Below are positions 15,833 to 24,191 of a stretch of 38,889 nucleotides of DNA, piece after piece. Every line of letters begins with the position of its first letter. Position 1 is the first letter of the stretch. Source of the DNA: Candidatus Rokuibacteriota bacterium (GTDB lineage: Bacteria; Methylomirabilota; Methylomirabilia; Rokubacteriales; CSP1-6); assembly GCA_016866775.1 (NCBI GenBank), contig VGLJ01000045.1, positions 1 through 38,889 of the forward strand, read 5' to 3'. The notes under the pieces were generated by a model that was given only the letters and a program-made list of their open reading frames with translations, did not search any database and was not told the origin of the DNA. The position numbers and the translations under genes were made by a program.

Positions 15833-16462
15833 ATGCTGCGCGACATCGTCTACTACACGCAGGTGCTCCTCGAAGCGGCGGTCGGGGTCATCGGGATCCG
15901 GCCTTACGAAGAGCCGCGCTATGCCGTGCTCGCGACGCTGCCCGACGGCGTCGAGATCCGCCGCTACGCGCCTCGGCTCGCCGCCCAGGTCGCCGTGCCC
16001 GCAGATGGGGCGGCAGCGCGGAACGAGGCCTTTCGCATCCTGTTCCGCTACATCACGGGCGGGAACGTCGCGGCGGAAAAGATCGAGATGACGGTGCCCG
16101 TCGCCACGAACGCGCGCACCGAGAAGATCGCGATGACCGTTCCCGTGGAATCCGCATCGAGGGACGGCGGTCTCCAGATGCAGTTCTTCCTGCCCGCGCG
16201 ATATACCGCCCAGACCGCGCCGCGCCCGGCGGACGAACGGATCAGAATCGTCCCGGTGGCGGAGGAAACGGTCGCCGTCCTGCGCTTCTCCGGGAGAGGC
16301 ACGGCGCAGGAGCTCGCGCGGCGCGAGGCGGAGCTGCTCGAGGCGCTCGCGACGACGGCGTGGCGGCCGGCGGGCGATCCTGCGATCCTCTTCTACGACG
16401 CACCGTCCACGCTTCCATTCCTGCGCAGGAACGAAGCCGCCGTCCGCGTTGATCGCAGATGA
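15833..16462 (+). CDS. SOUL-family heme-binding protein
   Basis: 209 aa with the SOUL/HBP pattern: EEPRYAVLATLPDGVEIRRYAPRLAAQV at the start, the repeated KIEMTVPV and KIAMTVPV blocks, and a late AVLRFSGRGT strand. Proteins of this family bind heme or tetrapyrroles without known catalysis. Light-responsive clusters often carry SOUL genes, perhaps to manage photoreactive porphyrins. AGGAAGGACAGG precedes the ATG. It overlaps the following gene by 4 bp. Confidence 0.9.
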   Translation: MLRDIVYYTQVLLEAAVGVIGIRPYEEPRYAVLATLPDGVEIRRYAPRLAAQVAVPADGAAARNEAFRILFRYITGGNVAAEKIEMTVPVATNARTEKIAMTVPVESASRDGGLQMQFFLPARYTAQTAPRPADERIRIVPVAEETVAVLRFSGRGTAQELARREAELLEALATTAWRPAGDPAILFYDAPSTLPFLRRNEAAVRVDRR

Positions 16463-17943
16463 GGGAACCCCACTCGACCGTGCTGGTCACGGGCGCCACC
16501 GGCTACGTCGGTGGCCGGCTGGTGCCGCGGCTGCTCGACGCCGGGTACCGGGTGCGATGCCTCGCGCGCTCGGCGCCCAAGCTCGCGGCCCGTCCCTGGT
16601 CGGCGAACCCACGCGTCGAGATCATCGAGGCGGATCTGAACGACGTCGGCGCCGTCGCGTCCGCCATGTCCGGCTGCCAGGCCGCCTACTTCCTCGTGCA
16701 CTCGATGGTCTCGACCGGGACGCGATATGCCGAGGCCGATCGGCAGCTCGCCGAGCGGTTCGCGGCGGCGGCCGGGCGCGCGGGGGTCGAGCGCATCATC
16801 TATCTCGGCGGCCTCGGCGAACGGGGCCAGGGACTGAGCAAGCACCTCGCGTCGCGGCGCGAGGTGGAAGCGGTGCTGGCCGCGGGTCCCGTGCCCGTCA
16901 CCGTCCTCAGGGCGGCGATGATCATCGGATCGGGCTCGGCGTCGTTCGAGATCCTGCGTTACCTCGTCGAGCGGCTGCCGGTGATGGTGACACCGCGGTG
17001 GGTCACGACGGTGTCGCAACCGATCGCGATCAGCAACGTCCTGACCTATCTCGTCGACTGTCTCTCCGTGCCCGCGACCATCGGCCGGACGCTCGACATC
17101 GGCGGCCCCGACATCGTCACCTACCTGGACCTGATGCGGATCATGGCGGAGGAGCGTGGCCTCCGCCGACGGCTCGTCATCCCGGTCCCGGTACTCACGC
17201 CGCGGCTGAGCTCGCTGTGGATCCATCTCGTCACCCCGGTGAGCCATCGGATCGCCCGGCCGCTCGCCGAGGGACTGCGCAACCCCGTCGTCTGCCGCGA
17301 CGACGAGGCCGCGCGCCTGATGCCCCAGCGGTTGCTCGGGGTACGCGAGGCCATCCGCGTGGCGCTCGAGCAAGTCGCGCACCGCGAGGTCGAGACCGGC
17401 TGGTACGATGCCGGGCCGATCCCTGGCGACCCCGACTGGGCGGGGGGCACGGTCTTCACCGATCGGCGCGAAGTCGAGGTCGCCGCGAGCCCGGACGACG
17501 TGTTCGCCACCGTGTCGCGGATCGGCGGCGAGACTGGCTGGTATGGCGTGGGATGGTTATGGAAAGTCCGCGGTGCTCTTGACCATCTCGCCGGTGGGCC
17601 CGGATTGCGGCGCGGGCGTCGCGACGCCTCGCGCGTTGCATTCGGCGATGCCATCGACTTCTGGCGCGTGACGGGCGTCGAGCCGGGTCGGCGGGTGGCC
17701 CTGCGTGCCGAGATGCGGCTGCCTGGTGAAGCGCTCCTGGAGTTCTCGATCGAGCCGTCGGCCGCACGCCCCGACCGATGCCGCCTGGTCCAGACCGCGC
17801 GGTTCTTGCCTCGCGGCTTGCTCGGCCTCGCCTACTGGTACGTCGTGCTGCCGATGCACACCGTGGTGTTCGGCCGCATGCTCAACGGGATCCGACGCGC
17901 CGCTGAGGCCTTGGCGACGTCGAGGAGCCACCAGGTCGCATGA
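16459..17943 (+). CDS. NAD(P)-binding SDR with C-terminal DUF2867 domain
   Basis: 494 aa. Residues ~1-300 are an atypical SDR/NmrA-like domain with VTGATGYVGGRLVPRLL as dinucleotide site and YFLVHSM in place of the usual catalytic centre. Residues ~325-490 match DUF2867 (EVEVAASPDDVFATV, GWYGVGWLWKVRG, YWYVVLPMHTVVFGRML). The fold of the second half is SRPBCC-like. Activity is unknown; a role with membrane lipids or quinones has been suggested for related proteins but is unproved. It is coupled at both ends by 4-bp overlaps. Confidence 0.88.
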   Translation: MREPHSTVLVTGATGYVGGRLVPRLLDAGYRVRCLARSAPKLAARPWSANPRVEIIEADLNDVGAVASAMSGCQAAYFLVHSMVSTGTRYAEADRQLAERFAAAAGRAGVERIIYLGGLGERGQGLSKHLASRREVEAVLAAGPVPVTVLRAAMIIGSGSASFEILRYLVERLPVMVTPRWVTTVSQPIAISNVLTYLVDCLSVPATIGRTLDIGGPDIVTYLDLMRIMAEERGLRRRLVIPVPVLTPRLSSLWIHLVTPVSHRIARPLAEGLRNPVVCRDDEAARLMPQRLLGVREAIRVALEQVAHREVETGWYDAGPIPGDPDWAGGTVFTDRREVEVAASPDDVFATVSRIGGETGWYGVGWLWKVRGALDHLAGGPGLRRGRRDASRVAFGDAIDFWRVTGVEPGRRVALRAEMRLPGEALLEFSIEPSAARPDRCRLVQTARFLPRGLLGLAYWYVVLPMHTVVFGRMLNGIRRAAEALATSRSHQVA

Positions 17944-19319
17944 CACGACGGACGTTCGTGCGCCGCTCGCGTCTCGAGGCGCCCGCCGACGCGGTCTACC
18001 GCTGGCACGCGCGCGCGGGCGCGCTCGAGCGCCTCAGTCCGCCGTGGACTCGTGCAGTCGTCGAGTCACGCAGTGGCGGCATCGAGGACGAAGGCGCGCG
18101 CGTCGTCCTGCGTGTCGGGCCGCTGCGCCAGCGCTGGGTGGCCGAGCACACCGGGGCTGTGCCAGGCCGCGAGTTCCACGACCGCCAGGTCGAGGGGCCG
18201 TTCGCCCTGTGGGAGCACACGCACCGGATGCAGCCCGAGGGTGACGCCGCCTGCACGCTGGAGGACCGGATCGAGTACGCGCTCCCCGCGGGCCGGGTGG
18301 GCGACCTCGTCGGCGGCCCGAGCATCCGCGCGATGCTCACGAGCCTGTTCGCCTACCGGCATCGCCTCACGGCCGACGACCTTGCCGCGCATGCGGCGTG
18401 TCATGGAGAGCGCGCGATGAAGGTGGCCATTACCGGTTCGAGCGGACTCGTCGGCAGCGCGCTCGTCCCCTTCCTCACGACGGGCGGCCACGAGGTCGTG
18501 CGACTCGTCCGCCGCGCACCACGGGCTCCGGACGAAGCGCGCTGGGACCCCGAGGCAGGGACCGTCGATGTGCGATCGCTCGAAGGCGCCGACGCGGTGG
18601 TGCACCTGGCCGGCGAGAGCATCGCCGAGGGGCGCTGGAGCGGGGCGAAGAAGGCGCGGCTGCGGTCGAGCCGGATCGGGCCGACCCGCCTGCTGGCGGA
18701 GACGCTCGCGGGACTGCGGCGGAAGCCGAAGGTGCTCGTCTCGGCCTCGGCCATCGGCTACTACGGCAACCGCGGTGACGTGGCGGTCACGGAGAAGGAC
18801 GCCCCCGCGGCCGACTTTCTGGGCCGGCTGTGCGTCGAGTGGGAGCAGGCGACCGAGCCCGCCGCCTCGGCAGGCATCCGAGTCGTGCACCTGCGGACTG
18901 GCATCGTCCTGAGCCCGACGGGCGGCGCGCTGGGCAAGCTGCTCCCGCTCTTCAGGATGGGCTTCGGAGGCGTGGTGGGCCCGGGCACGCAGTACATGAG
19001 CTGGATCGCGCTCGACGACCTGCTCGGCGTGATCCACCATGCGCTGGACCGGAACGACCTGGACGGACCGGTCAACGCGGTCGCCCCGGAGCCCGTGACG
19101 AACCGCGTCTTCACGACAACGCTCGGCCGCACGCTGCGCCGTCCGACGATCGTCCCCGTCCCCGCCTTCACCCTGCGCGCCGCCTTTGGCGAGATGGCGG
19201 ACGCTGCGCTGCTCGCGAGCACGCGCGTCCGGCCGGAGCGGCTGCTCGCCACCGGCTACCGCTTCCGTTTCCCGGAGCTCGAGGGCGCGCTCCGACACCT
19301 CCTGGGCAAGAAGGCGTGA
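17940..19319 (+). CDS. SRPBCC domain fused to a TIGR01777-type epimerase
   Basis: 459 aa. Residues ~1-150 are an SRPBCC ligand-binding domain (LERLSPPWTRAVV, GPFALWEHTHRM). An internal Met at 160 begins a complete TIGR01777/YfcH epimerase with VAITGSSGLVGSALV, VVHLAGESIAEGRWS, SASAIGYYGNRG and the C-terminal LLATGYRFRFPELEGAL block. The two families are usually separate, often adjacent genes; here they share one frame. No ribosome binding site is obvious before codon 160, so a single fusion protein is likely. It overlaps its neighbours by 4 bp on both sides. Confidence 0.88.
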   Translation: MTRRTFVRRSRLEAPADAVYRWHARAGALERLSPPWTRAVVESRSGGIEDEGARVVLRVGPLRQRWVAEHTGAVPGREFHDRQVEGPFALWEHTHRMQPEGDAACTLEDRIEYALPAGRVGDLVGGPSIRAMLTSLFAYRHRLTADDLAAHAACHGERAMKVAITGSSGLVGSALVPFLTTGGHEVVRLVRRAPRAPDEARWDPEAGTVDVRSLEGADAVVHLAGESIAEGRWSGAKKARLRSSRIGPTRLLAETLAGLRRKPKVLVSASAIGYYGNRGDVAVTEKDAPAADFLGRLCVEWEQATEPAASAGIRVVHLRTGIVLSPTGGALGKLLPLFRMGFGGVVGPGTQYMSWIALDDLLGVIHHALDRNDLDGPVNAVAPEPVTNRVFTTTLGRTLRRPTIVPVPAFTLRAAFGEMADAALLASTRVRPERLLATGYRFRFPELEGALRHLLGKKA

Positions 19320-20363
19320 GCCCAATCGCGCTCACTCTCTTCCCCTTCGCCGACTACTGGTGGCTGTACGCCGCCTTCACCGGCGGCGTGCTGGTCCTGC
19401 TGGCGGTCGATCTCGGGCTCTTCCATCGCGACGCGCACGAAGTCGGGTTCCGCGAGGCGGCCGTGTGGAGCGCGGTGTGGATCGGTCTCGCGCTGGCCTT
19501 CAGCGGGGCGCTCTACCGGTACGCGCTGTGGAGGTTCTCGAACGACCCGCGCCTCGGCGGCGTGCCCGGATTCGACTCCGCGGCGGCCGCGTGGCAAGTC
19601 GCGCTGGAGTTCCTGACGGGCTTCATCGTCGAGAAGTCGCTGTCGGTCGACAACGTCTTCGTCTTCGTGCTGATCTTCGGCTACTTCGCGATTCCCGCGA
19701 AGTACCAGCACCGCGTCCTCTTCTACGGCATCCTCGGAGCCCTCGTCTTCCGGGCGATCTTCGTCGGCCTCGGCGCGGTGCTCATGCAGTTCCACTGGGT
19801 GGTCTGGCTCTTCGGCGCCTTCCTGATCTTCACCGGGCTCAAGATGGCTATTCGCGCCCGAGAAGGGGCTCGACCCCGACCGGAACCCGCTCATCCGCCT
19901 CTTCCGGCGGTTCGTGCCGGTCACGGCCCGGCTGCACGGCCAGCGCTTCTTCGTGCGGGAGCGCGGCGTGCTCGCGGCCACGCCGCTCTTCGTGGCCCTG
20001 CTCTTCGTCGAGATCACGGACATCATCTTCGCCGTCGACTCGGTGCCGGCGATCTACGCGCTCACCGACGAGCCCCTGATCGTGTTCGCGATCCTGGGCC
20101 TGCGGGCGCTCTACTTCCTGCTCGGCGGCGCGGTCACGCGCTTCCACATGCTCAAGTACGGACTCGCGCTCGTGCTGATCTTCGTGGGCTTCAAGATGGC
20201 CTGGCTCAACGACCTCTGGGCGGGGAAGTTCCCGATCACATGGTCGCTCGGCATCATCGGCTCGCTGATCGCCGCCTCTGTCGTGCTGTCGCTCGTCGTG
20301 GCCCCGCGGCCGCCCGCCACGCGACCGGGCCGCGCCGCGAGCGCGCCCGGCACGAACGGTTAG
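19316..20363 (+). pseudogene. TerC/Alx-family membrane protein with one frameshift
   Basis: From GTG 19316 the frame encodes several membrane helices with the TerC motif EKSLSVDNVFVF. At about 19845-19855 similarity moves to another frame, and 19852-20363 completes the family (APEKGLDPDRNP, then FVEITDIIFAVDSVPA and the final helices). One extra base in GATGGCTATTCGCG explains the jump. TerC/Alx proteins are linked to metal (Mn2+, tellurite) resistance or export. The intact remainder suggests either very recent inactivation or an assembly error. The end overlaps the convergent split-barrel gene by 4 bp. Confidence 0.85.
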
Positions 20364-20797
20364 CCGCCTTGCATCCGCTCCGTGTAGTCCCAGGAGACCA
20401 GGCGCGTCGGCGTGATGCGGATCGCCACCTCGTCCGCCGCGCCCGCGAGGAGCTGCCGTGCGAGCCGCGAGTCCGTGGCTCCGAGGTAGCGCTCGATCAG
20501 CTCGCCGAGCAGGCGCCCGCCCGCGTCGCGCGCCACCTGCGCGCGCCCTTGCCCGCGGACCCCGCGATACGGCGGGGCATCGCGCGCCACCTCGAACGCG
20601 CAGCGCGCGTCGCGCTCCAAGTGCCGCACCACGTGTGCGCGCGGCCGGCTCGCGCACCAGAGCGCGCCGTCGCGATAGAGGAACCACAGCGAGAGCACGA
20701 GCGGCGATCCCGACGCCGTGAGGCAGGCCAGCCGTACGGGGACCACCGTGTCCCGCAGATGGCGCTCGACCTGCTCGAAGGTATAGGGTCCGCTCAT
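20360..20797 (-). CDS. Pyridoxamine-phosphate-oxidase-like flavin/F420 split-barrel protein
   Basis: About 145 aa from ATG 20797 (20812 and 20806 are in-frame alternatives). The split-barrel pattern is visible: FEQVERHLRDTVVPVRLACLTASGSPLVLSLWFLYRDGALWCAS, followed by RCAFEV and VRGQGRAQV strands. Family members bind FMN, F420 or heme and act as reductases or oxidases on varied substrates; the substrate here cannot be read. Its ATG overlaps, on the other strand, the ATG of the DUF523 gene, so the two starts share bases and no 5' spacer exists between them. Confidence 0.8.
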   Translation of the reverse strand: MSGPYTFEQVERHLRDTVVPVRLACLTASGSPLVLSLWFLYRDGALWCASRPRAHVVRHLERDARCAFEVARDAPPYRGVRGQGRAQVARDAGGRLLGELIERYLGATDSRLARQLLAGAADEVAIRITPTRLVSWDYTERMQGG

Positions 20798-21776
20798 GCG
20801 CACCATGGGCACGCCGCAGTCTAGCGCTCCCGACCGGATCCGGCTCGGCGTGTCGGCGTGCCTGCTCGGCGAGGCCGTGCGCTACGACGGCGGGCACAAG
20901 CACGATCGGTTCCTCACCGACGTCCTCGGCCCCTACGTTGAGTGGGTGCCGGTGTGTCCGGAAGTCGAGATCGGACTCCCCATCCCTCGGGACACGCTGC
21001 GGCTGGTCGGGAGCCTGGCGGCCCCGCGCCTCGTCCAGGAGAAGACGGGCGAGGACCTGACGGCCCGGATGCAGCAATACAGCGAGGACCGCGTGCGCGG
21101 CCTCGCCGAGCTCGAGCTGGACGGCTACGTGCTCAAGCGCGCGTCGCCCTCATGCGGGCTCTTCCGCGTGCGCGTCTACCGGGACAACGGCATCCCCGCC
21201 GCCGACGGCCGCGGCCTCTTCGCGGCCGCGCTCGCCACGGCCCTGCCGGCCTTGCCGATCGAAGAGGAAGGACGGCTCACCGACCCGGCGATCCGGGAGA
21301 ACTTCATCGAGCGCGTCTTCCTCGCCGCGCGCTGGCGCGCGTTCATCGCCACGCGGCCCCGGTCGCGCGACCTCGTAGCCTTCCACGCCGCCCACAAGTT
21401 CGCCGTCCTCGCGCACAGCCCGGCGCACTACGCTCGCCTGGGCCGGATGGTCGCCGCTACCGGACGCGTGCTCGGTCGCGCGCAGCTCGAGGCCTACCAC
21501 GCCGCGCTCATGGAGGCCTTCGCCGTGCGCGCGACGCGCGGGCGGCACGCGAACGTGCTCCAGCACCTCGCGGGCTATTTCAAGCGCGACCTCGGTCCGG
21601 ACGAGCGGGCCGAGCAGGTGGAGGTGATCGACGAGTACCGGCGCGGCCTCGTGCCGCTCGTCGTGCCGCTCACGCTGGTCAAGCACCACGTCCGCCGCCT
21701 GGGCGTGAGCTACCTCGCCGACCAGGTGTACCTCAATCCGCATCCGAAGGAGCTGATGCTCCGCAACCACGTGTGA
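20796..21776 (+). CDS. DUF523-DUF1722 fusion (YbgA type)
   Basis: 326 aa. The N-terminal DUF523 (~17-160) has the expected cysteine motifs: GVSACLLGEAVRYDGG, PVCPEVEIGLPIPR and RASPSCGL. Single-domain relatives (TudS) are [4Fe-4S] thiouracil desulfidases. The C-terminal DUF1722 (~190-320) contains FHAAHKFAVLAHSPAHY. In E. coli the homologue ybgA sits directly beside phr, and the pair recurs in light-induced LitR/CarH regulons, so presence here supports the light-response reading of the locus. The biochemical role of the fused protein is not established. Confidence 0.9.
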   Translation: MRTMGTPQSSAPDRIRLGVSACLLGEAVRYDGGHKHDRFLTDVLGPYVEWVPVCPEVEIGLPIPRDTLRLVGSLAAPRLVQEKTGEDLTARMQQYSEDRVRGLAELELDGYVLKRASPSCGLFRVRVYRDNGIPAADGRGLFAAALATALPALPIEEEGRLTDPAIRENFIERVFLAARWRAFIATRPRSRDLVAFHAAHKFAVLAHSPAHYARLGRMVAATGRVLGRAQLEAYHAALMEAFAVRATRGRHANVLQHLAGYFKRDLGPDERAEQVEVIDEYRRGLVPLVVPLTLVKHHVRRLGVSYLADQVYLNPHPKELMLRNHV

Positions 21777-22081
21777 CCCTCGGCCCGGGTCGGGTCCACG
21801 GGCGCCGTCGAGATCCGGCAGGCCGATGTCGATCTCGGCCGTCGCCGGGCGCTCCGCGAGCGCCAACCGAATTCCCTCTCGGCTTGAGACCCCCTGCCCC
21901 GGCCCGGTCGTTACATGCCGCCGGTGGTCGCCGCGCTGATCACCGGCGCGGTGGCGGAGCCGACGAGCAGATCGGGATTGCGCACGCGCAGCGAGCTACT
22001 GAAGTAACCCTCACCGTCTCAAACAGCCGCTAACGTCATTTATCAGAAGCAGACAGCGACCTCGGTGAGGTGAAGGTGACA
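21777..22081. other. Intergenic junction with a possible gene remnant on the minus strand
   Basis: No complete gene is visible. On the minus strand, 22010 down to 21911 is an open frame of about 33 codons (…VRNPDLLVGSATAPVISAATTGGM then TAA) that looks like the natural C terminus of a protein whose upstream part is gone; a stop lies just before it. The break falls near 22015-22020, where the mobile-element remnant begins. I do not recognise the family. Confidence 0.3.
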
Positions 22082-22276
22082 ATGGTGAGGCTCCTGACGT
22101 TTGCCGAAGCGGCGCACCGCGCGTCCAATTCTCAGGCATGGTGGCGAAAGCTTGCGTCGCGCCGCCAAATCGCTGTCGTGAAGCTCGGACGTAGCGCGCG
22201 GCTGCGAGAGGAAGACGTGGCACAGATCATCCGTGATGGCGTGCGTCCTGCTCGCGTGGATTCACCATCGCGGTGA
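22082..22276 (+). CDS. Excisionase-like small helix-turn-helix protein
   Basis: 64 aa. Pattern LTFAEAAHRASNSQAWWRKLASRRQIAVVKLGRSARLREEDVAQII fits the MerR-like winged helix of excisionases (HTH_17), in which xVxKLGRSxRLxxxDVxxxI is diagnostic. These proteins bend DNA for excision or act as small regulators in integrative elements. GAGGTGAAGG lies upstream. It overlaps the primase-like start (GTGA), an arrangement found in phage-satellite and plasmid replication modules. Found with the primase stub, it marks element-derived DNA inside the light-gene island. Confidence 0.7.
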   Translation: MVRLLTFAEAAHRASNSQAWWRKLASRRQIAVVKLGRSARLREEDVAQIIRDGVRPARVDSPSR

Positions 22277-22526
22277 TTGACGCGCCCGACCGGATTCACA
22301 GAACGGAGAGCGGCGCAGTGATCACGCTCGATGACGTCCTGCCGCGGCTCCAAGGCGCGCGACACTGCGGGCGCGGTTGGATCGCGAAGTGCCCGGCTCA
22401 CCGCGACCGCCGACCATCGCTGAAGGTCGACACAGGCGTTGACGGCCGCGCGCTTCTGCACTGCCACGCGGGCTGCTCGTATCACGAGATCGTGCGCGCG
22501 CTGAACCTCGGCCGGCCGTCCTCGAC
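22273..22526 (+). pseudogene. Phage/plasmid-type primase, zinc-finger N-terminal stub
   Basis: About 85 residues from GTG 22273 carry the zinc-binding module C40-PA-H43 (CPAHRDRRPSL) and C64-x3-C68 (LLHCHAGCSYHEIVRAL) of CHC2-type primases of phages and integrative elements. Similarity ends at RPSSTT, right before the -10 hexamer of the amidohydrolase gene; the toprim and helicase parts are missing. The frame stays open beyond as an overlap with the next gene. It is a truncated gene left by deletion or recombination, not a working primase. Confidence 0.7.
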
Positions 22527-22532
22527 TACAAT
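22527..22532 (+). promoter_or_regulatory. -10 hexamer of a probably leaderless promoter
   Basis: TACAAT lies 8 nt before ATG 22541, with no ribosome binding site between. Transcription starting ~7 nt after a -10 box would begin at or next to the start codon. The same spacing recurs before genes at 28662, 29237, 30170, 33317, 33905 and, on the minus strand, 33245 and 38438. Confidence 0.45.
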
Positions 22533-22540
22533 CCCAGGCC

Positions 22541-24157
22541 ATGGCGAGCCCCGACTCCGTCTTCGTCAACGCCACCATCCACACCCTCGACACGACGCGC
22601 CCGCGCGCGAGCGCGCTCGCCGTGCGCGACGGCCGGCTCATCGCCGTGGGCGACGTCGACGACGTGCGGCGCGCCGCCGGCCGCGACGCTCGCGTGGTCG
22701 ACCTCGGCGGGCGCACCGTCGTGCCCGGCTTCGTCGAGTCGCACTGCCACTTCCTCTACTACGGCCTCACGCTCGACCAGGTCGACGCGCGCACGCCGCC
22801 CAACACGTCGATCACCGACATCCAGGCGCGGGTGAAGGAGTTCGCGCGCCGGCTGCCGCCGGGCACGTGGATCCAGGGCTGGGGCTACGACGACACGCTC
22901 GTGGCCGACATGCGTCATCTCACGCGCCAGGACCTCGACCCGGTGGCGCCCGATCATCCCGTGTACCTCCGCCACATCTCCGGGCACCTCGGCTACGCGA
23001 ACAGCGCGGCCCTCCAGATCGCCGGGCTCGGGCGCCACGCGAAGTCGGAGTCGGGCGGCCACGTCGTGCTCGACCGCGCGGGCGATCCGACGGGCGAGGT
23101 GCACGAGCGGCCGGCGCAGGAGCTGATCACCCGGCACATCCCGAAGGTGGCGTACGACGACCTGCGCGAGGCCGCCCGCCGCGCGACCGACGTGTTCGCG
23201 CGGGTGGGCGTCACGTCGTTCCACGACGCCGGGGTGGGGTTCTCCGCGGGCGTCGACGACTTCCACGCCTACCAGGACGCGGTGGCCTCCGGCGACGTGC
23301 CGCTGCGCGCGACGCTCTTCCCGCACTACGTCCTGGCCGACCGGCTCACCTTCCACTCCGGCTTCGGCAACGACTACCTGCGCGTGGGCCCGCTCAAGCA
23401 CATCGCCGACGGGTCGATCCAGGGCCACACGGCCGCGCTGTGCGATGCGTACGCCGACCGGCCCGGCCAGACCGGCCTGCACGTCATGAATCACGGCCAG
23501 CTCGTCGACAGCTACCGCGCCGCCCACGCGCGCGGCTTCCAGCTCGCCACGCACGGCAACGGCGACGCCGCCATCGACTCGATCCTCGAAGCCTACGAGA
23601 CCGTGCTGCGCGAGAAGCCGCGGGCCGATCACCGCTTCCGCATCGAGCACTGCCAGATGGCGACGGAGGCCCAGCTCGACCGCATGCAGCGGCTCGGCGT
23701 GATGGCGTCGTTCTTCGCGGTGCACACGTACTACTGGGGCGACCGCCACCAGCGCCTCTTCCTCGGGCCCGGCCGCGCCCAGCGCATCGATCCCCTCGCC
23801 TCCGCCCTCGGCCGCCAGATCCACTTCGCGCTGCACTCCGACTGCCCGGTCACGCCCGTGAATCCGCTGATGAGCGTGTGGTCGGCCGTCAACCGCATCA
23901 CCCGCGAGGGCAAGGTGCTCGGCCCCGAGCAGCGCATCCTCGTGCGCGACGCGCTGCGGGCGTTCACGATCGACGCGGCGTACCTCGCCTTCGAGGACCG
24001 CGACAAGGGCACGCTGGTACCCGGCAAGCTCGGCGACTTCGTGGTGCTCGACCGCGATCCGCTCGCCGTCGAGCCCGAGACCATCCGCGACATCCAGGTG
24101 CTGCGCACGGTGGTCGGCGGCCGCGATGTGTTCGAGGCCGACGCGGCCGCGCGCTGA
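22541..24157 (+). CDS. YtcJ-like metal-dependent amidohydrolase
   Basis: 538 aa. N-terminal beta-sandwich (VFVNATIHTLD … GRLIAVGDVDDV) and TIM barrel with metal motif ESHCHF, later histidines in LATHGNGDAAI and RIEHCQM, and the acidic HSDCPVTPVNP, then the C-terminal GTLVPGKLGDFVVLDRDPL strand. Family members hydrolyse amide or related C-N bonds of varied small molecules. The ABC importer genes 34 bp downstream suggest import followed by hydrolysis of an amidated substrate (inference). Confidence 0.93.
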   Translation: MASPDSVFVNATIHTLDTTRPRASALAVRDGRLIAVGDVDDVRRAAGRDARVVDLGGRTVVPGFVESHCHFLYYGLTLDQVDARTPPNTSITDIQARVKEFARRLPPGTWIQGWGYDDTLVADMRHLTRQDLDPVAPDHPVYLRHISGHLGYANSAALQIAGLGRHAKSESGGHVVLDRAGDPTGEVHERPAQELITRHIPKVAYDDLREAARRATDVFARVGVTSFHDAGVGFSAGVDDFHAYQDAVASGDVPLRATLFPHYVLADRLTFHSGFGNDYLRVGPLKHIADGSIQGHTAALCDAYADRPGQTGLHVMNHGQLVDSYRAAHARGFQLATHGNGDAAIDSILEAYETVLREKPRADHRFRIEHCQMATEAQLDRMQRLGVMASFFAVHTYYWGDRHQRLFLGPGRAQRIDPLASALGRQIHFALHSDCPVTPVNPLMSVWSAVNRITREGKVLGPEQRILVRDALRAFTIDAAYLAFEDRDKGTLVPGKLGDFVVLDRDPLAVEPETIRDIQVLRTVVGGRDVFEADAAAR

Positions 24158-24191
24158 CCCCGTGCACGACACCCATGAGGAGGCTTCTGAC

